Shown piece by piece: positions 7,556 through 18,505 of a DNA stretch of 64,000 bases. The notes below the pieces were generated by a model, which was not told the origin of the DNA, made no database searches, and saw nothing but the letters and a program-made list of their open reading frames with translations. Origin of the DNA: CAWIUB01 sp963839175. GTDB taxonomy: Bacteria > Actinomycetota > Actinomycetes > Mycobacteriales > Jatrophihabitantaceae. The stretch lies in contig CAWIUB010000011.1 in the NCBI GenBank assembly GCA_963839175.1, forward strand, positions 1-64,000, in the 5' to 3' direction. A program made the position numbers and the translations under genes. Numbering within the stretch: the first letter of the stretch is position 1; each line of letters starts with the position of its first letter.

Positions 7556-8485
7556 TCAGGGGGCAGAGCCGGTTGCGCCGGTCGGCGGCAGCGCGACGAT
7601 GTGGACGGACTGGTCGGTGGCGCGCATCCGATGCGGCTGACCGGGCTTGGCGCGGTCGGAGACGACGGCAAGCGTTCGCTCGTCGAGCCAGGACACGCCT
7701 TCGACGTTGCCATAGCAGATCTGGCCTCGCCGGGTGCGCGGGAAGACGTAGACGGCGCCGTCACCGACCACCTCCCAACTCGACGGCGAAAGCCGCCCTA
7801 CCCACAAGGACGAACACTCCTGCGATACGACCGCCACCCGCTCGCCACGCACGCTGAGGCTGCTGTAGTCGGTGAATGGCAGGCTGGGTGGCAGACGAAT
7901 CGTGTCGCTCCGTCGCCAGCGGTCACCGTCCTCGACGAACACATGCACCCGGCCGCCACCTGGGCGGCGCCCGTCGCGCCCGCCCCGGCAATGATTGCCT
8001 TCGCACATGCCAAGCAAATGCACGCGGCCGTCCCGGCGCACGCAGGTTAGCCCCTCCATGCCTTTGTTCGCCGCAGCGAGGGGATAGTCGAGCCACCGGG
8101 TGCGCAGTGCGGTGAAGTCGCCGGCGAATTCGTGCACCTGCGCCTTGTACACCTCGCCGCCGGCGCGAACGGCCTCCACCAGCACGTAATACGTTCCGTC
8201 GACGGGGTCGTACGCGATGTCCTCGTAGTCGAGGCCGCCGGGTGGGTGCAGCACCTGGTTTCCCGGGCTGCCCGGCTCCAGCGCCGGGTCGATCCGCGCG
8301 ATCATCGGCGTGTTGTCGAAGATCACCCACAGCAGGTTGTCTATCGCCACGACACCGCTGGCCTCGAACCGCCGCACCGCGGGCAGCAGGTCGGTGAGCA
8401 GATCTCGCACCTTGGCCTCGCGAACGATCTGCAGGCTCCGGATCGCGTTGCCGGGCCGGCGAGCCACGGCGCGCAACGGCATCAT
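7556..8485 (-). CDS. Predicted beta-propeller-like protein of unknown function
   Basis: A 309-residue protein without signal peptide or membrane segment. It is made of repeated beta-strand blocks: VVAIDNLLWVIFDNTPMIARID, DYEDIAYDPVDGTYYVLVEA, KGMEGLTCVRRDGRVHLLGMCEGN, DYSSLSVRGERVAVVSQ and NVEGVSWLDERTLAVVSDR. This pattern resembles SdiA-regulated or phytase-like propellers that bind extended ligands, but no catalytic motif is visible. Its ATG overlaps the stop of the CotH-type gene (ATGA), so the two form a coupled operon and probably act together. A partner role in substrate recognition for the kinase is only inference. Confidence 0.6.
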   Translation of the reverse strand: MMPLRAVARRPGNAIRSLQIVREAKVRDLLTDLLPAVRRFEASGVVAIDNLLWVIFDNTPMIARIDPALEPGSPGNQVLHPPGGLDYEDIAYDPVDGTYYVLVEAVRAGGEVYKAQVHEFAGDFTALRTRWLDYPLAAANKGMEGLTCVRRDGRVHLLGMCEGNHCRGGRDGRRPGGGRVHVFVEDGDRWRRSDTIRLPPSLPFTDYSSLSVRGERVAVVSQECSSLWVGRLSPSSWEVVGDGAVYVFPRTRRGQICYGNVEGVSWLDERTLAVVSDRAKPGQPHRMRATDQSVHIVALPPTGATGSAP

Positions 8486-9972
8486 GACGGCGCGGGTTCG
8501 AGCACGGTGAAATTCGCCCCGCTGGAGCCGGCCGGATCGCGGCGGCGCAGCGCGTCGAGTTGCTTGCGGGCGCTGTCGTAGCGCATCCGTACGTAGTGGT
8601 GGATGCCGAGCACGAACGTTTCGCCGTGTCGTAACTCGAATTGTTCGAACCCGCTGCGATACACCTCGTCGTTGGTGAACTGACGTCCGGTGAACGGCGC
8701 GCCGTACGGCGTGTCGGACTCCAGGTACGCGCCCGGCACCACGCGGCTCGACAGCTCAGTCGCGCCGATCCGTGCGTCGATGACCGGCGGGTTGAACTCG
8801 GTGTCCAGCAGGTGCTCGAGGTGGTCAAGGTAATACCGGCGGAAGGCGGTGTTCTGCAACAGGTTGGCGACCAGCGGCAGGTGCGATCGGCCACCGTGAC
8901 CGTTGCGGCGCCAGTAGTCGCCGGTGTTCGCTGCCCAGTCAAGCAGGTCCGTGTACTGCCAAGCCGTGCCGAAGTAGTCGATGCCGAACGTGTTGTCGTA
9001 GTCCCACGGGATGAACGTGAAGTACGGCTCGCTGACCACATCTGCGTGTTCACCGGCGCGGCCAGCGTTGTACAGGTAGTAGTTCGCGGGAGTTGCGAAG
9101 TAGTTGTCCCACGCACCAACCAGGATGTTCACACCCGCCCAGCGCAGGAACGACTCGACATCGAACACCTCTCCCACGCCCGCGGCGAAGGCATCAGTGT
9201 CGAAACGCTCGTCTCCGTCGGGTAAGCCGCTGCCGTCGATCGCCCGGCACAGCTGCGCCAGATCGTCGTAGGTCTCCGCATCCGGCGCGTCCGAGTAGGA
9301 CTTGAGCCGGTACGTCGGGTCCTCACCGTTCTTCGAGCGGTACTGGCGGCCACCGTCGTCTCCATCCGCCCCGACTCGGCGTTGCAGGGTTCCCGGGCCG
9401 AGGTCGCCGCAGTACACCTTGAACAGGTTGCCCCGCGGTTTGCCACCGAAACGCTGGCGGAGAAAGGCTCTGTCCACCTGCTCGATCAACGCAAAGAGGC
9501 CGAGGTAGCGGTCATTGATCCCCAGCCTCGCGTAGGTGTGCCAAGACGCCGGCACCCCGGCCAGCCGGAACAGCCGCCAGGCCAGCGCTTCCCGCATCTG
9601 GGACGGGTCGTTATACATCGACTTCAGGTTCAGCGTGGACATATCGGCTACCTCGCCGGGATCCAGGTCGACCTTCCAGGATCTCTTCGGCGCCATGAGC
9701 GTGCGGTTACCACTATTGACCAGGCTGAACTGAGCTGTGTCCAGTGCGAGCGGCGCGTTGTCGGGCGGCGGGAGGCGGCGTCCGTCGCGGGGATCGATCG
9801 GCCACAGCCGCAGCCGGGCACTCGCCGGTGCAGTCACCGGCTCGGTCAGCGGCGCTCGAGGATAGACCCGGTCCGCCGGCCATCCCTGCACATCGAGGGC
9901 ATACATCGGCATGCCGAAGAAGCGCTCCTGCGCGCTGCCCGCAGCCGCCCTCTGCTGAGCCGTTGCAGTCAT
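8482..9972 (-). CDS. CotH-type kinase family protein
   Basis: A 496-residue protein of the CotH spore-coat kinase family, atypical protein kinases that phosphorylate secreted proteins. Typical motifs are present: RSWKVDL and TLNLKSMYNDPSQMREALA near the N-terminus, RYLGLFALIEQVDRAFLRQRFG, GNLFKV, the catalytic-type segment GAWDNYFATPANYYLYN, and the metal-binding FIPWDYDNTFGIDYFG. The start is set at ATG 9972, because GGAGG lies 6 bases upstream; an upstream ATG at 10056 has no ribosome site. No signal peptide is visible, unusual for bacterial CotH homologues that act in coats. It is followed by the overlapping propeller gene. The pair sits among mobile elements and looks like accessory cargo. 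Substrate unknown. Confidence 0.75.
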   Translation of the reverse strand: MTATAQQRAAAGSAQERFFGMPMYALDVQGWPADRVYPRAPLTEPVTAPASARLRLWPIDPRDGRRLPPPDNAPLALDTAQFSLVNSGNRTLMAPKRSWKVDLDPGEVADMSTLNLKSMYNDPSQMREALAWRLFRLAGVPASWHTYARLGINDRYLGLFALIEQVDRAFLRQRFGGKPRGNLFKVYCGDLGPGTLQRRVGADGDDGGRQYRSKNGEDPTYRLKSYSDAPDAETYDDLAQLCRAIDGSGLPDGDERFDTDAFAAGVGEVFDVESFLRWAGVNILVGAWDNYFATPANYYLYNAGRAGEHADVVSEPYFTFIPWDYDNTFGIDYFGTAWQYTDLLDWAANTGDYWRRNGHGGRSHLPLVANLLQNTAFRRYYLDHLEHLLDTEFNPPVIDARIGATELSSRVVPGAYLESDTPYGAPFTGRQFTNDEVYRSGFEQFELRHGETFVLGIHHYVRMRYDSARKQLDALRRRDPAGSSGANFTVLEPAPS

Positions 9973-10337
9973 CTCGTCCTCCGACTCTTGAACCACCGGG
10001 TGACCGTGGTCGTCAAGAGATAGAGGCACCGCACTGCGACCCAAATACACCGACATGGCGCGCGCCGCGTCCGCGACTGACGGACTGTCGGCGCCATCGC
10101 CTCAGAGATGAGGTAGGTCCATCGACCTCGCGCCAGCGCGATAGTCAGCCGCAACCAGCTCGCTGAACAATGTGCCCGGCCAGCACACCTCCGACCACAT
10201 CCAGCCAACGACCGTCGCCTTCCTCGCAGGCTGCGCCGACACGGGCAGCCCTTCGCGTGTGGACCAGCAGCCGAGCGCGCGCATATCGCCTACCGGTCGA
10301 CGTCGGCTTCGACCGATGCGGCCGCGCCGATTCGGCG
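9973..10337. other. Upstream region of the CotH-type operon; no gene supported
   Basis: This 365-bp stretch should hold the promoter of the CotH-type gene. The open frames here are short, lack ribosome sites and show no domains. I could not identify clear -35/-10 boxes. Confidence 0.35.
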
Positions 10338-10723
10338 TTGTTCCGAGGTCGTGATTGTTCCGAGGTGGGCGTGGATCGGCCTGCCTGGCATGGCATCGGT
10401 GGCGAGGAGCTCGGAACAATCCGACGTCATTCACCTACGGGCAAGCCCGGCCGCGACCGAGAATGCGCGCCGCCGTGGTGTCGAGCTGGCGAGGACGATC
10501 CGCGGTCCTCGATTCCCAGATGCCCACCCGCGCAAGGGGATCACGCGCGGTTGCCTCGTTCAGCATGCCGACCCCACTGCGCCTGAATCCGCTCGACTAC
10601 CTTCGGCTGCGCATCCGCAGCACGCGAGCCAGACGCGCGAATTGTTCCGACCGCACGCGCCCGAAAGCCTTGTGCCGCAAGGCGACGCGCGCCCACCTCG
10701 GAACAATCACGACCTCGGAACAA
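10338..10723. mobile_element. MITE: 386 bp, 34-bp terminal inverted repeats, 6-bp target duplication
   Basis: Bases 10338-10371 and 10690-10723 are perfect 34-bp inverted repeats (ends TTGTTCCG / CGGAACAA). The flanks are identical: TCGGCG at 10332-10337 and again at 10724-10729, a 6-bp target duplication exactly at the repeat ends. Each end has three copies of the TTGTTCCG motif in the same symmetric layout: the outer repeat, a second in the same repeat, and an inverted third 41 bp further in (10412-10420 and 10641-10649). This looks like multiple transposase binding sites. The interior has no recognisable coding sequence, so it would be moved in trans. The parent family is unknown to me. 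Confidence 0.85.
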
Positions 10724-10840
10724 TCGGCGATCTCGCGGGGCCGCCGAGCCTGTTGCAGCGAGTCGAGTGGGACGCGACTCGTCACTGGCGTCGGTGGGCG
10801 GTGGGTCGTCGTTGGCCTCCGGGGCGCTGGCGACACGGGT

Positions 10841-12304
10841 TCATGGACCGGTCAGGGGTGCTGGCTGCGAATCGGTTGTGACCCGGTTGCGGGTGCGCAG
10901 CAGGTCTGCGAAGCCGACGGCTGCGGCGACGGCAACGAAGCCGAGCGTGACGATGGTTGCCGTGCGGAGTGCGTCACCGTATCGGGTTGCGGTCGTGCCG
11001 CGAGCGCCAAGGCTGATGAAGAACACGGCGCCGATCACGGCTTGGCCCACCGCGAGGCCGATTCGCTGGGCGGTCTGGAGCACGCCACCGGCGGTGCTCC
11101 CGATCACCGGGTCTACCTCCATCAGGGTGAGGGCCTGATTCGGGGTGATGATCGCCCCGGATCCGACGCCCATGATGAACAGTGCGGGCGTCAGAGCGAG
11201 CGCGACGCCAGCCTTCGGCGCATGGCCCACCTGCAGGGCCAGCACGAGGGCACCGACGCCGAATGTCAATGTCGCCGCGACCACGAGAGGACGACCGACA
11301 CGGGTAACCACCCGGCCGGCGAGCGAAGCCGCGACTGCACTGCCGACTGCGTATGACGTGACGGCCAGGCCAGACTCCAGGGCGGTGTAGCCGAGCCCCT
11401 GCTGGTAGTAGAGCGCCAGCACCAGCGGGAGTCCGGCCATCGCCGGGAAGAAGGCAAGCGCGAGTACTACGCCGGCGGTGTACGACGGAACGCGGAACAG
11501 GCGCAGGTCGATCAGCGGATCCTGCTGCAACCGGGTGAGCCGGCGTTCCCGCCGGACGAATAGCGCGAGCATGACCAGCGCGGGAACACCCAGCCAGGCC
11601 AGACGCCGGTCCCGCACCGCGTCGTACTGCACAAACCCGAACAGCACGCAGAACATCGCCGCGCCGAGCAAGCCAGCCCCCAGGGTGTCCAGACGATGCC
11701 GACCAAGCGCCGGATCGGCAGGAAGCAGCCGCCGGGCGAGCAGAATCACCGCCACGCCTACCGGGACATTGATGAAGAACACCAGCCGCCAGCCCTCGTG
11801 CGGTCCGCCGAGCGCAATGAGGCCACCGCCGATCAGAGGCCCCAATGCGGTACCGACCCCGACGGTCGTTCCCAAGGCGCCGAAAGCCCGGCCACGTTCG
11901 GAGCTGGGAAACAGCTGCTGCACCAAGCCCGATACCTGCGGGTTGATCAGGCCGCCGGCCAGCCCCTGGAGCACCCGGGCCCCGATCAGCACACCCACGC
12001 TCGGCGAAAGCCCCGCAAGAATGCTCGTGGCCGTGAAACTCCCCACTCCGACCTGGAACATCAGCCGCCTGCCATGGTCATCACCGAGCCGCCCGGCAAG
12101 CACCGGCACCAGGCCGAACGCCAGCGTGTAGCCGCTAACCACCCACTGCAGCTGGGACGGCGCGGCCGAAGTAGCTCGACCGATCGAGGGCAACGCGACG
12201 TTGGTGACACTCACGTCCAGCAAGGTCATGAACAGCGCACAGCAGCAAGTCAGCAGAGACAACCACCGGCGCGGATCCGGCTCGGCCTCCGCGACATCCG
12301 GCAC
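10841..12304 (-). CDS. MFS exporter, DHA2 (EmrB/QacA) type
   Basis: A membrane exporter with about 14 predicted transmembrane helices, as in the DHA2 drug:proton antiporters. The first helix contains LLTCCCALFMTLLDVSVTNVALPSIG, the DHA2 motif with an Asp in helix 1. Motif A (LAGRLGDDHGRRLMFQ) follows, and motif C-like GTTVGVGTALGPLIGGGL lies in helix 5. From the chosen GTG at 12304 it is 487 residues, close to family size. Open frame extends upstream to 12577 but that part is not membrane-like and has no homology I recognise. The start is uncertain because no good ribosome site is seen. Substrate cannot be told from sequence; multidrug export is the usual role. No regulator gene is adjacent. 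Confidence 0.8.
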   Translation of the reverse strand: MPDVAEAEPDPRRWLSLLTCCCALFMTLLDVSVTNVALPSIGRATSAAPSQLQWVVSGYTLAFGLVPVLAGRLGDDHGRRLMFQVGVGSFTATSILAGLSPSVGVLIGARVLQGLAGGLINPQVSGLVQQLFPSSERGRAFGALGTTVGVGTALGPLIGGGLIALGGPHEGWRLVFFINVPVGVAVILLARRLLPADPALGRHRLDTLGAGLLGAAMFCVLFGFVQYDAVRDRRLAWLGVPALVMLALFVRRERRLTRLQQDPLIDLRLFRVPSYTAGVVLALAFFPAMAGLPLVLALYYQQGLGYTALESGLAVTSYAVGSAVAASLAGRVVTRVGRPLVVAATLTFGVGALVLALQVGHAPKAGVALALTPALFIMGVGSGAIITPNQALTLMEVDPVIGSTAGGVLQTAQRIGLAVGQAVIGAVFFISLGARGTTATRYGDALRTATIVTLGFVAVAAAVGFADLLRTRNRVTTDSQPAPLTGP

Positions 12305-12651
12305 GCCGACAAGCCTATGCACGCGAAGACACTGCGCACGCTGCCGACCACTCCCTGCCCCGCCGGCCGCATCACCATCTGGCGCACCCGCGCCGGGTCT
12401 GCCCCACCTACGGATTCCGTTACAGCAACCGCGGGTGCGACGGTCGAGGAGGAGATGGCGCCACCGGTCACTCCGACTCGTAGTCCGAGGGCGGCGCGCC
12501 TGTTCGCCGTCGTCGAGCTGGAGGATATGGACACCGCCAGCACCCGCGGGAGGCCGCATGTTGATCAGCCGTACCACCGGCTCGGCCAGCGTTGTCCCGG
12601 AATTGTTCTAGTGGGCTATCCATTTCACTGCCACTCGCCTGAGTTTGCGGG
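12305..12651. other. Intergenic stretch between MFS gene and IS1595 remnant; nothing supported
   Basis: Several overlapping GC-rich open frames cross this region on both strands, but none has a domain, ribosome site or motif that I recognise. It may contain decayed insertion-sequence DNA belonging to the fragment that follows. Confidence 0.35.
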
Positions 12652-13100
12652 CTATTCGAGGCTGTCAGCGGCTCGCCAGGGCCGATCCTCGGGAGGCCGG
12701 GCCAGACTGCTCGGGCGGGAACGTTCTCCCTTCACGCCAGCGGGCTTGATCGTCTTCGGTTGCGGGTTGGCGACCAGTGCCCGGTAGGTTAGCGGTGGCG
12801 CGCCGGCGGCGTACTGCATCAGCCGGTAGAACAGCAGGCCCCGGGCGCGGGAGTGGCGCCGGTTGAAGCGGAAGCAGAACTCCTCCAGGTAGGACTGCAG
12901 GTGCTCGGACTCGACGCCTCCCTGGTGATTACCCAGCAGCCACCGCTTGCACAACGAGGCGACCCGGTGCACAGCGGGCAGCAGTTCGTTGGCCTGCTTG
13001 CCCGACCCGGCAACCGGTCGCGGCTCGTGGACGAACCAGTCCCGGCACGCCTTCGGGTAGGCGACCCAGCCGTCGGTGACCACGGTGACCACGGTGGAGG
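12652..13100 (-). pseudogene. IS1595-type (ISXO2-like) transposase, C-terminal fragment
   Basis: Minus-strand translation gives VTDGWVAYPKACRDW, GKQANELLPAVHRVASLCKRWLLGNHQGGVESEHLQSYLEEFCFRFNRRHSRARGLLFYRL and a C-terminal tail, the final third of an ISXO2-like transposase domain. The two earlier catalytic regions and the N-terminal zinc finger are missing. Its upstream end (about 13100) abuts a fragment of a VOC-family gene on the other strand, so the insertion seems to have removed part of that gene before decaying. No inverted repeats were found. Confidence 0.7.
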
Positions 13101-13115
13101 GAGTGGCGGATCGGC

Positions 13116-13406
13116 GTGCAGCTGGCACCGAACCACGTTCCTCCTGGCTGGCCGCACGGAGTCCCTCAACAAGTGCATCTCGACCTCCACGTCGATGACC
13201 CACGAGCTGCGCACGAAGAGGCAGTCGCCCGCGGCGCCCGACTGCTCCAGACAGCTCCGGATTTGCATAGCGACGAGGGCTATCAGGTGTACGCCGACCC
13301 GGCCGGGTACCCGTTTTGCATCGGCTGGGGGCACCCGTCTCGAGAGGCGCTCGCCGTGTTCGTTGCCGACCGCTTGGGACGGAGAAACCTCGACCCAGAC
13401 AGGTAG
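13116..13406 (+). pseudogene. VOC/glyoxalase-family protein, C-terminal fragment
   Basis: The translation MHLDL-type motif here reads QQVHLDLHVDDPRAAHEEAVARGARLLQ followed by YQVYADPAGYPFCIGWG, the usual C-terminal half of a small VOC (glyoxalase/dioxygenase fold) protein. The N-terminal half is missing and its place is taken by IS1595-like sequence on the other strand. A GTG at 13116 could start a 96-residue product, but this would lack half of the fold and its metal-site partners. I regard it as a truncation product rather than a real small gene. Confidence 0.65.
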
Positions 13407-13471
13407 CGGTTCGCAAAACCAATCGCACTCATATGCCGCTGGTCGCGCGTCCTGATGAGGGATGAGGTCCC

Positions 13472-14108
13472 GTGACGATCGAGATCCGAGTGCACCGACC
13501 GGACGACGATGTCGCCGTCGGGGCCGATAAGGAGTCCCCGGCCGAGTTCGTCAACGCGCACACGATCTGCGACCGTTACCTGGAGGATTCCGGGCTTGCC
13601 TTTGTGGTCGTGCGCCCGAACCTGTTCCTGCAGAACATTCCCGAGTCGACGATCCCCTCCATCGACCAGACGGGGACCTTCTACGTCGCCGGGCAGGCAC
13701 GGATCAGCATGGTCGACACCCGCGACGTCGCGGCGGTAGCCCGCCGTCGTTCTGACCGAGCCCGGGCACGCCGGCGCGCACTATGACGTCACCGGCCCCG
13801 AGGCGCTGTCCTACACGGATGTCGCAGGCAAGCTCACCCAGGCCCTGGGACGGCAGATCAGCTACGTGGATGCGCCCGATGAGGCGGTGCGCGAAGGGCT
13901 GCTCGGCGCCGGGCTGAATGCGTGGTTTGCAGACGCGCTGGTCGGCCAGTACCAGGACCACCGGCGCTCGGGCAGCGACGGGTACGCCGCGCAAGTGACC
14001 GACACCGTGGCGCGGCTCACCGGACGCCCCGCGCGGTCGCTGGACGACCTGCTCGGCGAGATCGCACCCGACCTCAAAGCTGATCAGGGCGACCCGACCG
14101 GAGCCTGA
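13472..14108 (+). pseudogene. NmrA-like NAD(P)-binding protein, N-terminally deleted and frameshifted
   Basis: The middle and C-terminal parts of an atypical short-chain dehydrogenase/NmrA-like protein are readable: SPAEFVNAHTICDRYLEDSGLAFVVVRPNLFLQNIPESTIP, ARISMVDTRDVAAVA, then after a one-base frame change near 13738, VVLTEPGHAGAHYDVTGPEALSYTDVAGKLTQALGR and the tail to a stop at 14108. The N-terminal Rossmann segment with the GxxGxxG nucleotide-binding loop is absent and replaced by about 20 unrelated codons. Even if the frameshift is a sequence error, the missing loop makes activity unlikely. Confidence 0.75.
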
Positions 14109-14110
14109 GG

Positions 14111-14462
14111 GTGGGCACCGACACACTGGCCGCCAACAAGGAGGTGGTGCGCCGCCTGTACCAGGAGTTCTTCACCCACGGACGGCTCGAGCTGGCCGAC
14201 GAGCTGATGAGCGTGGACTACCTGAACCACGACCCGCCCGCCGGCAGTGACCCCACCCGAGAGGACGTGACCGCGACCGCGGCGCGGTTGCGTGAACAGC
14301 TGGGCAATCTCGCCGACGATCGATCGCATCATCGCCGAAGATGACCTGGTCGCCCTGCAGGGCACCATCAGCGGGGTGACCCTGTCCGGCGAGCACACCC
14401 GGATCAGGCTTGCGGAGTTCTTCCGTGTGCACAACGGTCGAATCGCCGAGCGGTGGGGGTGA
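14111..14462 (+). pseudogene. SnoaL-like ester cyclase family protein, frameshifted
   Basis: A GTG at 14111, two bases after the previous stop, begins LAANKEVVRRLYQEFFTHGRLELADELMSVDYLNHDPP, the first helix of the SnoaL/NTF2-like fold. After a one-base frame change near 14320 the homology resumes as IDRIIAEDDLVALQGTISGVTLSGEHTRIRLAEFFRVHNGRIAERWG and stops at 14462. Family length would be about 117-140 residues. The tight spacing suggests that it formed an operon with the preceding NmrA-like gene. Given other indels in this assembly, the frameshift might be artificial. Confidence 0.7.
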
Positions 14463-14598
14463 ACCGGACACGCAGCCGAAGGCCTGGCACGCAGCGGGTC
14501 TCAAGCCAAGGCCTGCGCCGGCGACCGTTCAGCCCGCTGCCTGAGCACATCCGATCCCGTCTCGATCTGCTGGCCGGCTGCCCTGGCACGGCCGGCTG

Positions 14599-15234
14599 AT
14601 GGTCGGCATCCGACGCTGGACTCCGGGCACCGGGTCGGGCGCCGAGGGCGGCCGGGAACCGGACCGTCTCGCGGCATTCAGCGACGGGGTGCTGGCGGTG
14701 ATCATCACCATCATGGCGCTCGAGCTTCAGCCGCCCGCCGCCCCCACGCTGCACGCGCTCGGCGCCGGGCTGCCGGCGCTGCTCGTCTACCTGTTGAGCT
14801 TCACCGCCATCGGGATCTACTGGGTCCACCACCACCTGCTGCGCGCCACCCGCCGCATCAACGGCGCGGTGATGTGGGCCAACCTGCACATGCTGTTCTG
14901 GCTATCCCTCATCCCAGTGCTCACCGAATGGATGGGCCGCTACTGCCGGGCCCACCTGCCCGCCGCCGCGTGGGGAGTGGCCTCGGTCGGCGCCGCCGTA
15001 GCGTACGTGATCCTCGAGCGGGCGATCATCCGGTGCAACGGACGCGACTCAGCGCTGGCCCGGGCGATCGGGTCGCAGCGGAAGGGCGACGCCTCGATCA
15101 CCCTGTACCTCATCGGGATCGGCCTGGCCTGGGTCAGCCCGTGGATCTCCTACGGGCTGTACGTGGTCACCGCCGTCATCTGGTTCATCCCAGATCGCCG
15201 CCTCGACCGGTCCGGATCCGCCGACGGCAGCTAA
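14599..15234 (+). CDS. TMEM175-family (DUF1211) potassium channel-like protein
   Basis: A 211-residue membrane protein. The first helix has the family signature DRLAAFSDGVLAVIITIMALEL (R-x3-FSDGV-x-A-x3-T), which forms the ion path in bacterial TMEM175 channels that conduct potassium as tetramers. Further hydrophobic helices follow near residues 50-75, 90-115, 120-140, 165-180 and 185-205. The length suits a bacterial single-repeat member. ATG 14599 is the chosen start; an internal start is possible, as the ~20 residues before DRLAAF are not conserved-looking. It is one of few intact genes between broken ones here. Neighbours give no hint of role or regulation. Confidence 0.75.
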   Translation: MVGIRRWTPGTGSGAEGGREPDRLAAFSDGVLAVIITIMALELQPPAAPTLHALGAGLPALLVYLLSFTAIGIYWVHHHLLRATRRINGAVMWANLHMLFWLSLIPVLTEWMGRYCRAHLPAAAWGVASVGAAVAYVILERAIIRCNGRDSALARAIGSQRKGDASITLYLIGIGLAWVSPWISYGLYVVTAVIWFIPDRRLDRSGSADGS

Positions 15235-15620
15235 CACGGCACGCGCACTCGTCGCCGCGACAGTCGACGAATGAGCGAGCAGAGCACTTGACAGCAGCTC
15301 ACCAGAGAAGACGCGTGTTCCGTTCCGGATCTGCCGTTCTCGCCGCCCGCCCGGCGACCGTGACGTCTTACAGGCAGCGCGTCGCGTCGCGCCGATAGCC
15401 GGTACAGAACAACCGCAGCGGCACCGTCTACCGCGCGATTCGGCGCGAATGTGAATCGGGCGTTCCCGCGAGGCCTCGACCGTGCCCGCAAGACCTCCCT
15501 TGCGGGCAGCCGCGAGAGCGCCCGATGAGGGGCGCACCAGGCCCCAGCAGTGCTGCTTCGCGCCTCGCCGAGCCGACTGCGTCCCCGCGATCAGCCGGCG
15601 CCGCGCCTAGACTCGCACGC
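15235..15620. other. Intergenic stretch before the helicase remnant; nothing supported
   Basis: Open frames cover this stretch on both strands, but none shows a domain or a good ribosome site. I see no tRNA or clear repeats. Confidence 0.35.
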
Positions 15621-17650
<2,030 letters not shown>

Positions 17651-18128
17651 ACCGCCGGCGATCCTCACACCGCGAAGGCGGCGTGATCATCACGGCGGGC
17701 AACGCCCGGCGCCGTCGTCGTCAAGGCGTGCAGGCACACCGGGCACCTGTCCTGCCGTAACGCCGGCGGTGAACGCCCGCGTCGCCGACGAAGCGGGCCG
17801 GTCCCGTCGGTCTTCGCCGTCGCGTCAGCGGGTGCACTGTTGACGGCTTACTCGAGCAGTCGGGCGACTTGGGGCACACCGCCTCCACCGGGGAGAGCCA
17901 TCGGTGCGGACAAGTCCAAGCAGGTGGCCCGATCGCCCAGCGGTTCTCCACCACCACCTAGTGACGGGGCACCATCCCCAGGCGCCCGTGACACGACAAG
18001 CCTCACTGGGGTCGCGCCTCGGAATTCCGAACTGATCGTGACAAGGACTTACGGCAACCAGTAGACTTGTTTCATTGCTCCCCGCCGTCCTCCGGGATTG
18101 GCGGGGCTTTTTGCTGAGGAGCCGACGG
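17651..18128. other. Intergenic region upstream of the NYN gene, with possible promoter
   Basis: No gene is supported in this stretch. A possible sigma-70-like promoter for the next gene is GTGACA near 18038 and TAGACT at 18062-18067, spaced about 18 bp, immediately before a terminator-like hairpin. Confidence 0.35.
18080..18112 (+). terminator. Terminator-like hairpin in the NYN-gene leader
   Basis: CCCCGCC at 18080-18086 pairs with GGCGGGG at 18100-18106 over a 13-base loop, followed by C and a run of five T. This has the form of an intrinsic terminator. It lies between a possible promoter and the ribosome site (GAGGAG, 18115-18120) of the gene starting at 18129, so it could attenuate that gene or end upstream transcription. 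Confidence 0.55.
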
Positions 18129-18505
18129 GTGGCTGAGAAGTTGGCAGTATTCATCGACTACCAGAATGCCCACCTGACGGCGCGCGGCCTGTTCATGCCG
18201 TATGGCGCACCCGTCGAGGCGAGTCTCGTGCATCCGGTTCTGCTCGCTGAGCGCGTCGCGTCCAAGCGCAAGATCGAGAGCACCCTTACGTCGATCCGGG
18301 TCTTCCGCGGCCGCCCGAACCCTGCGCACCACCCGACGACCACCGCCGCCAACGACGCGCAAACAGCTGCATGGCAGCGTGATCAACGGGTGCGCATCAC
18401 CCGCCGTGATCTCAACTATCGAGGCTGGCCAGACCATCCACCGCGCGAGAAGGGCGTCGATGTCGCGCTCGCAATCGATCTCGTCGAGAGCTCCCTGCTC
18501 AAGGA
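18129..18505 (+). pseudogene. NYN-domain (LabA/DUF88-like) protein, 5' part, split by ISL3 dimer
   Basis: GTG 18129 follows GAGGAG and begins VAEKLAVFIDYQNAHLTARGLF, a NYN-domain start with the acidic FIDYQN motif typical of PIN-like ribonucleases. The frame continues through RVFRGRPNPAHHPTT, RRDLNYRG and REKGVDVALAIDLVESSLLKE, which holds the second acidic cluster (KGVDVALAID). It is then broken at 18506 by an insertion sequence. It resumes at 21154. Rejoined without one copy of the 8-bp duplication, the product would be about 205 residues, normal for the family. The intact protein would likely be a metal-dependent RNA nuclease. Confidence 0.8.
18498..18505. repeat. Target duplication CTCAAGGA flanking the ISL3 dimer (left copy)
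   Basis: CTCAAGGA lies at 18498-18505 immediately before the IS left end and again at 21154-21161 immediately after the right end of the second copy. An 8-bp duplication is what ISL3-family elements make. It flanks the pair, not each copy, so the pair entered as a unit or arose in place. Confidence 0.9.

Noticed and set aside
10351..10881. 176-residue open frame through the MITE
   Set aside because: It is encoded largely by the terminal repeats, has no ribosome site or domain, and crosses the MITE border.
12250..12543. 97-residue minus-strand open frame upstream of the MFS gene
   Set aside because: No ribosome site, no recognisable motif, and it overlaps the MFS start region.
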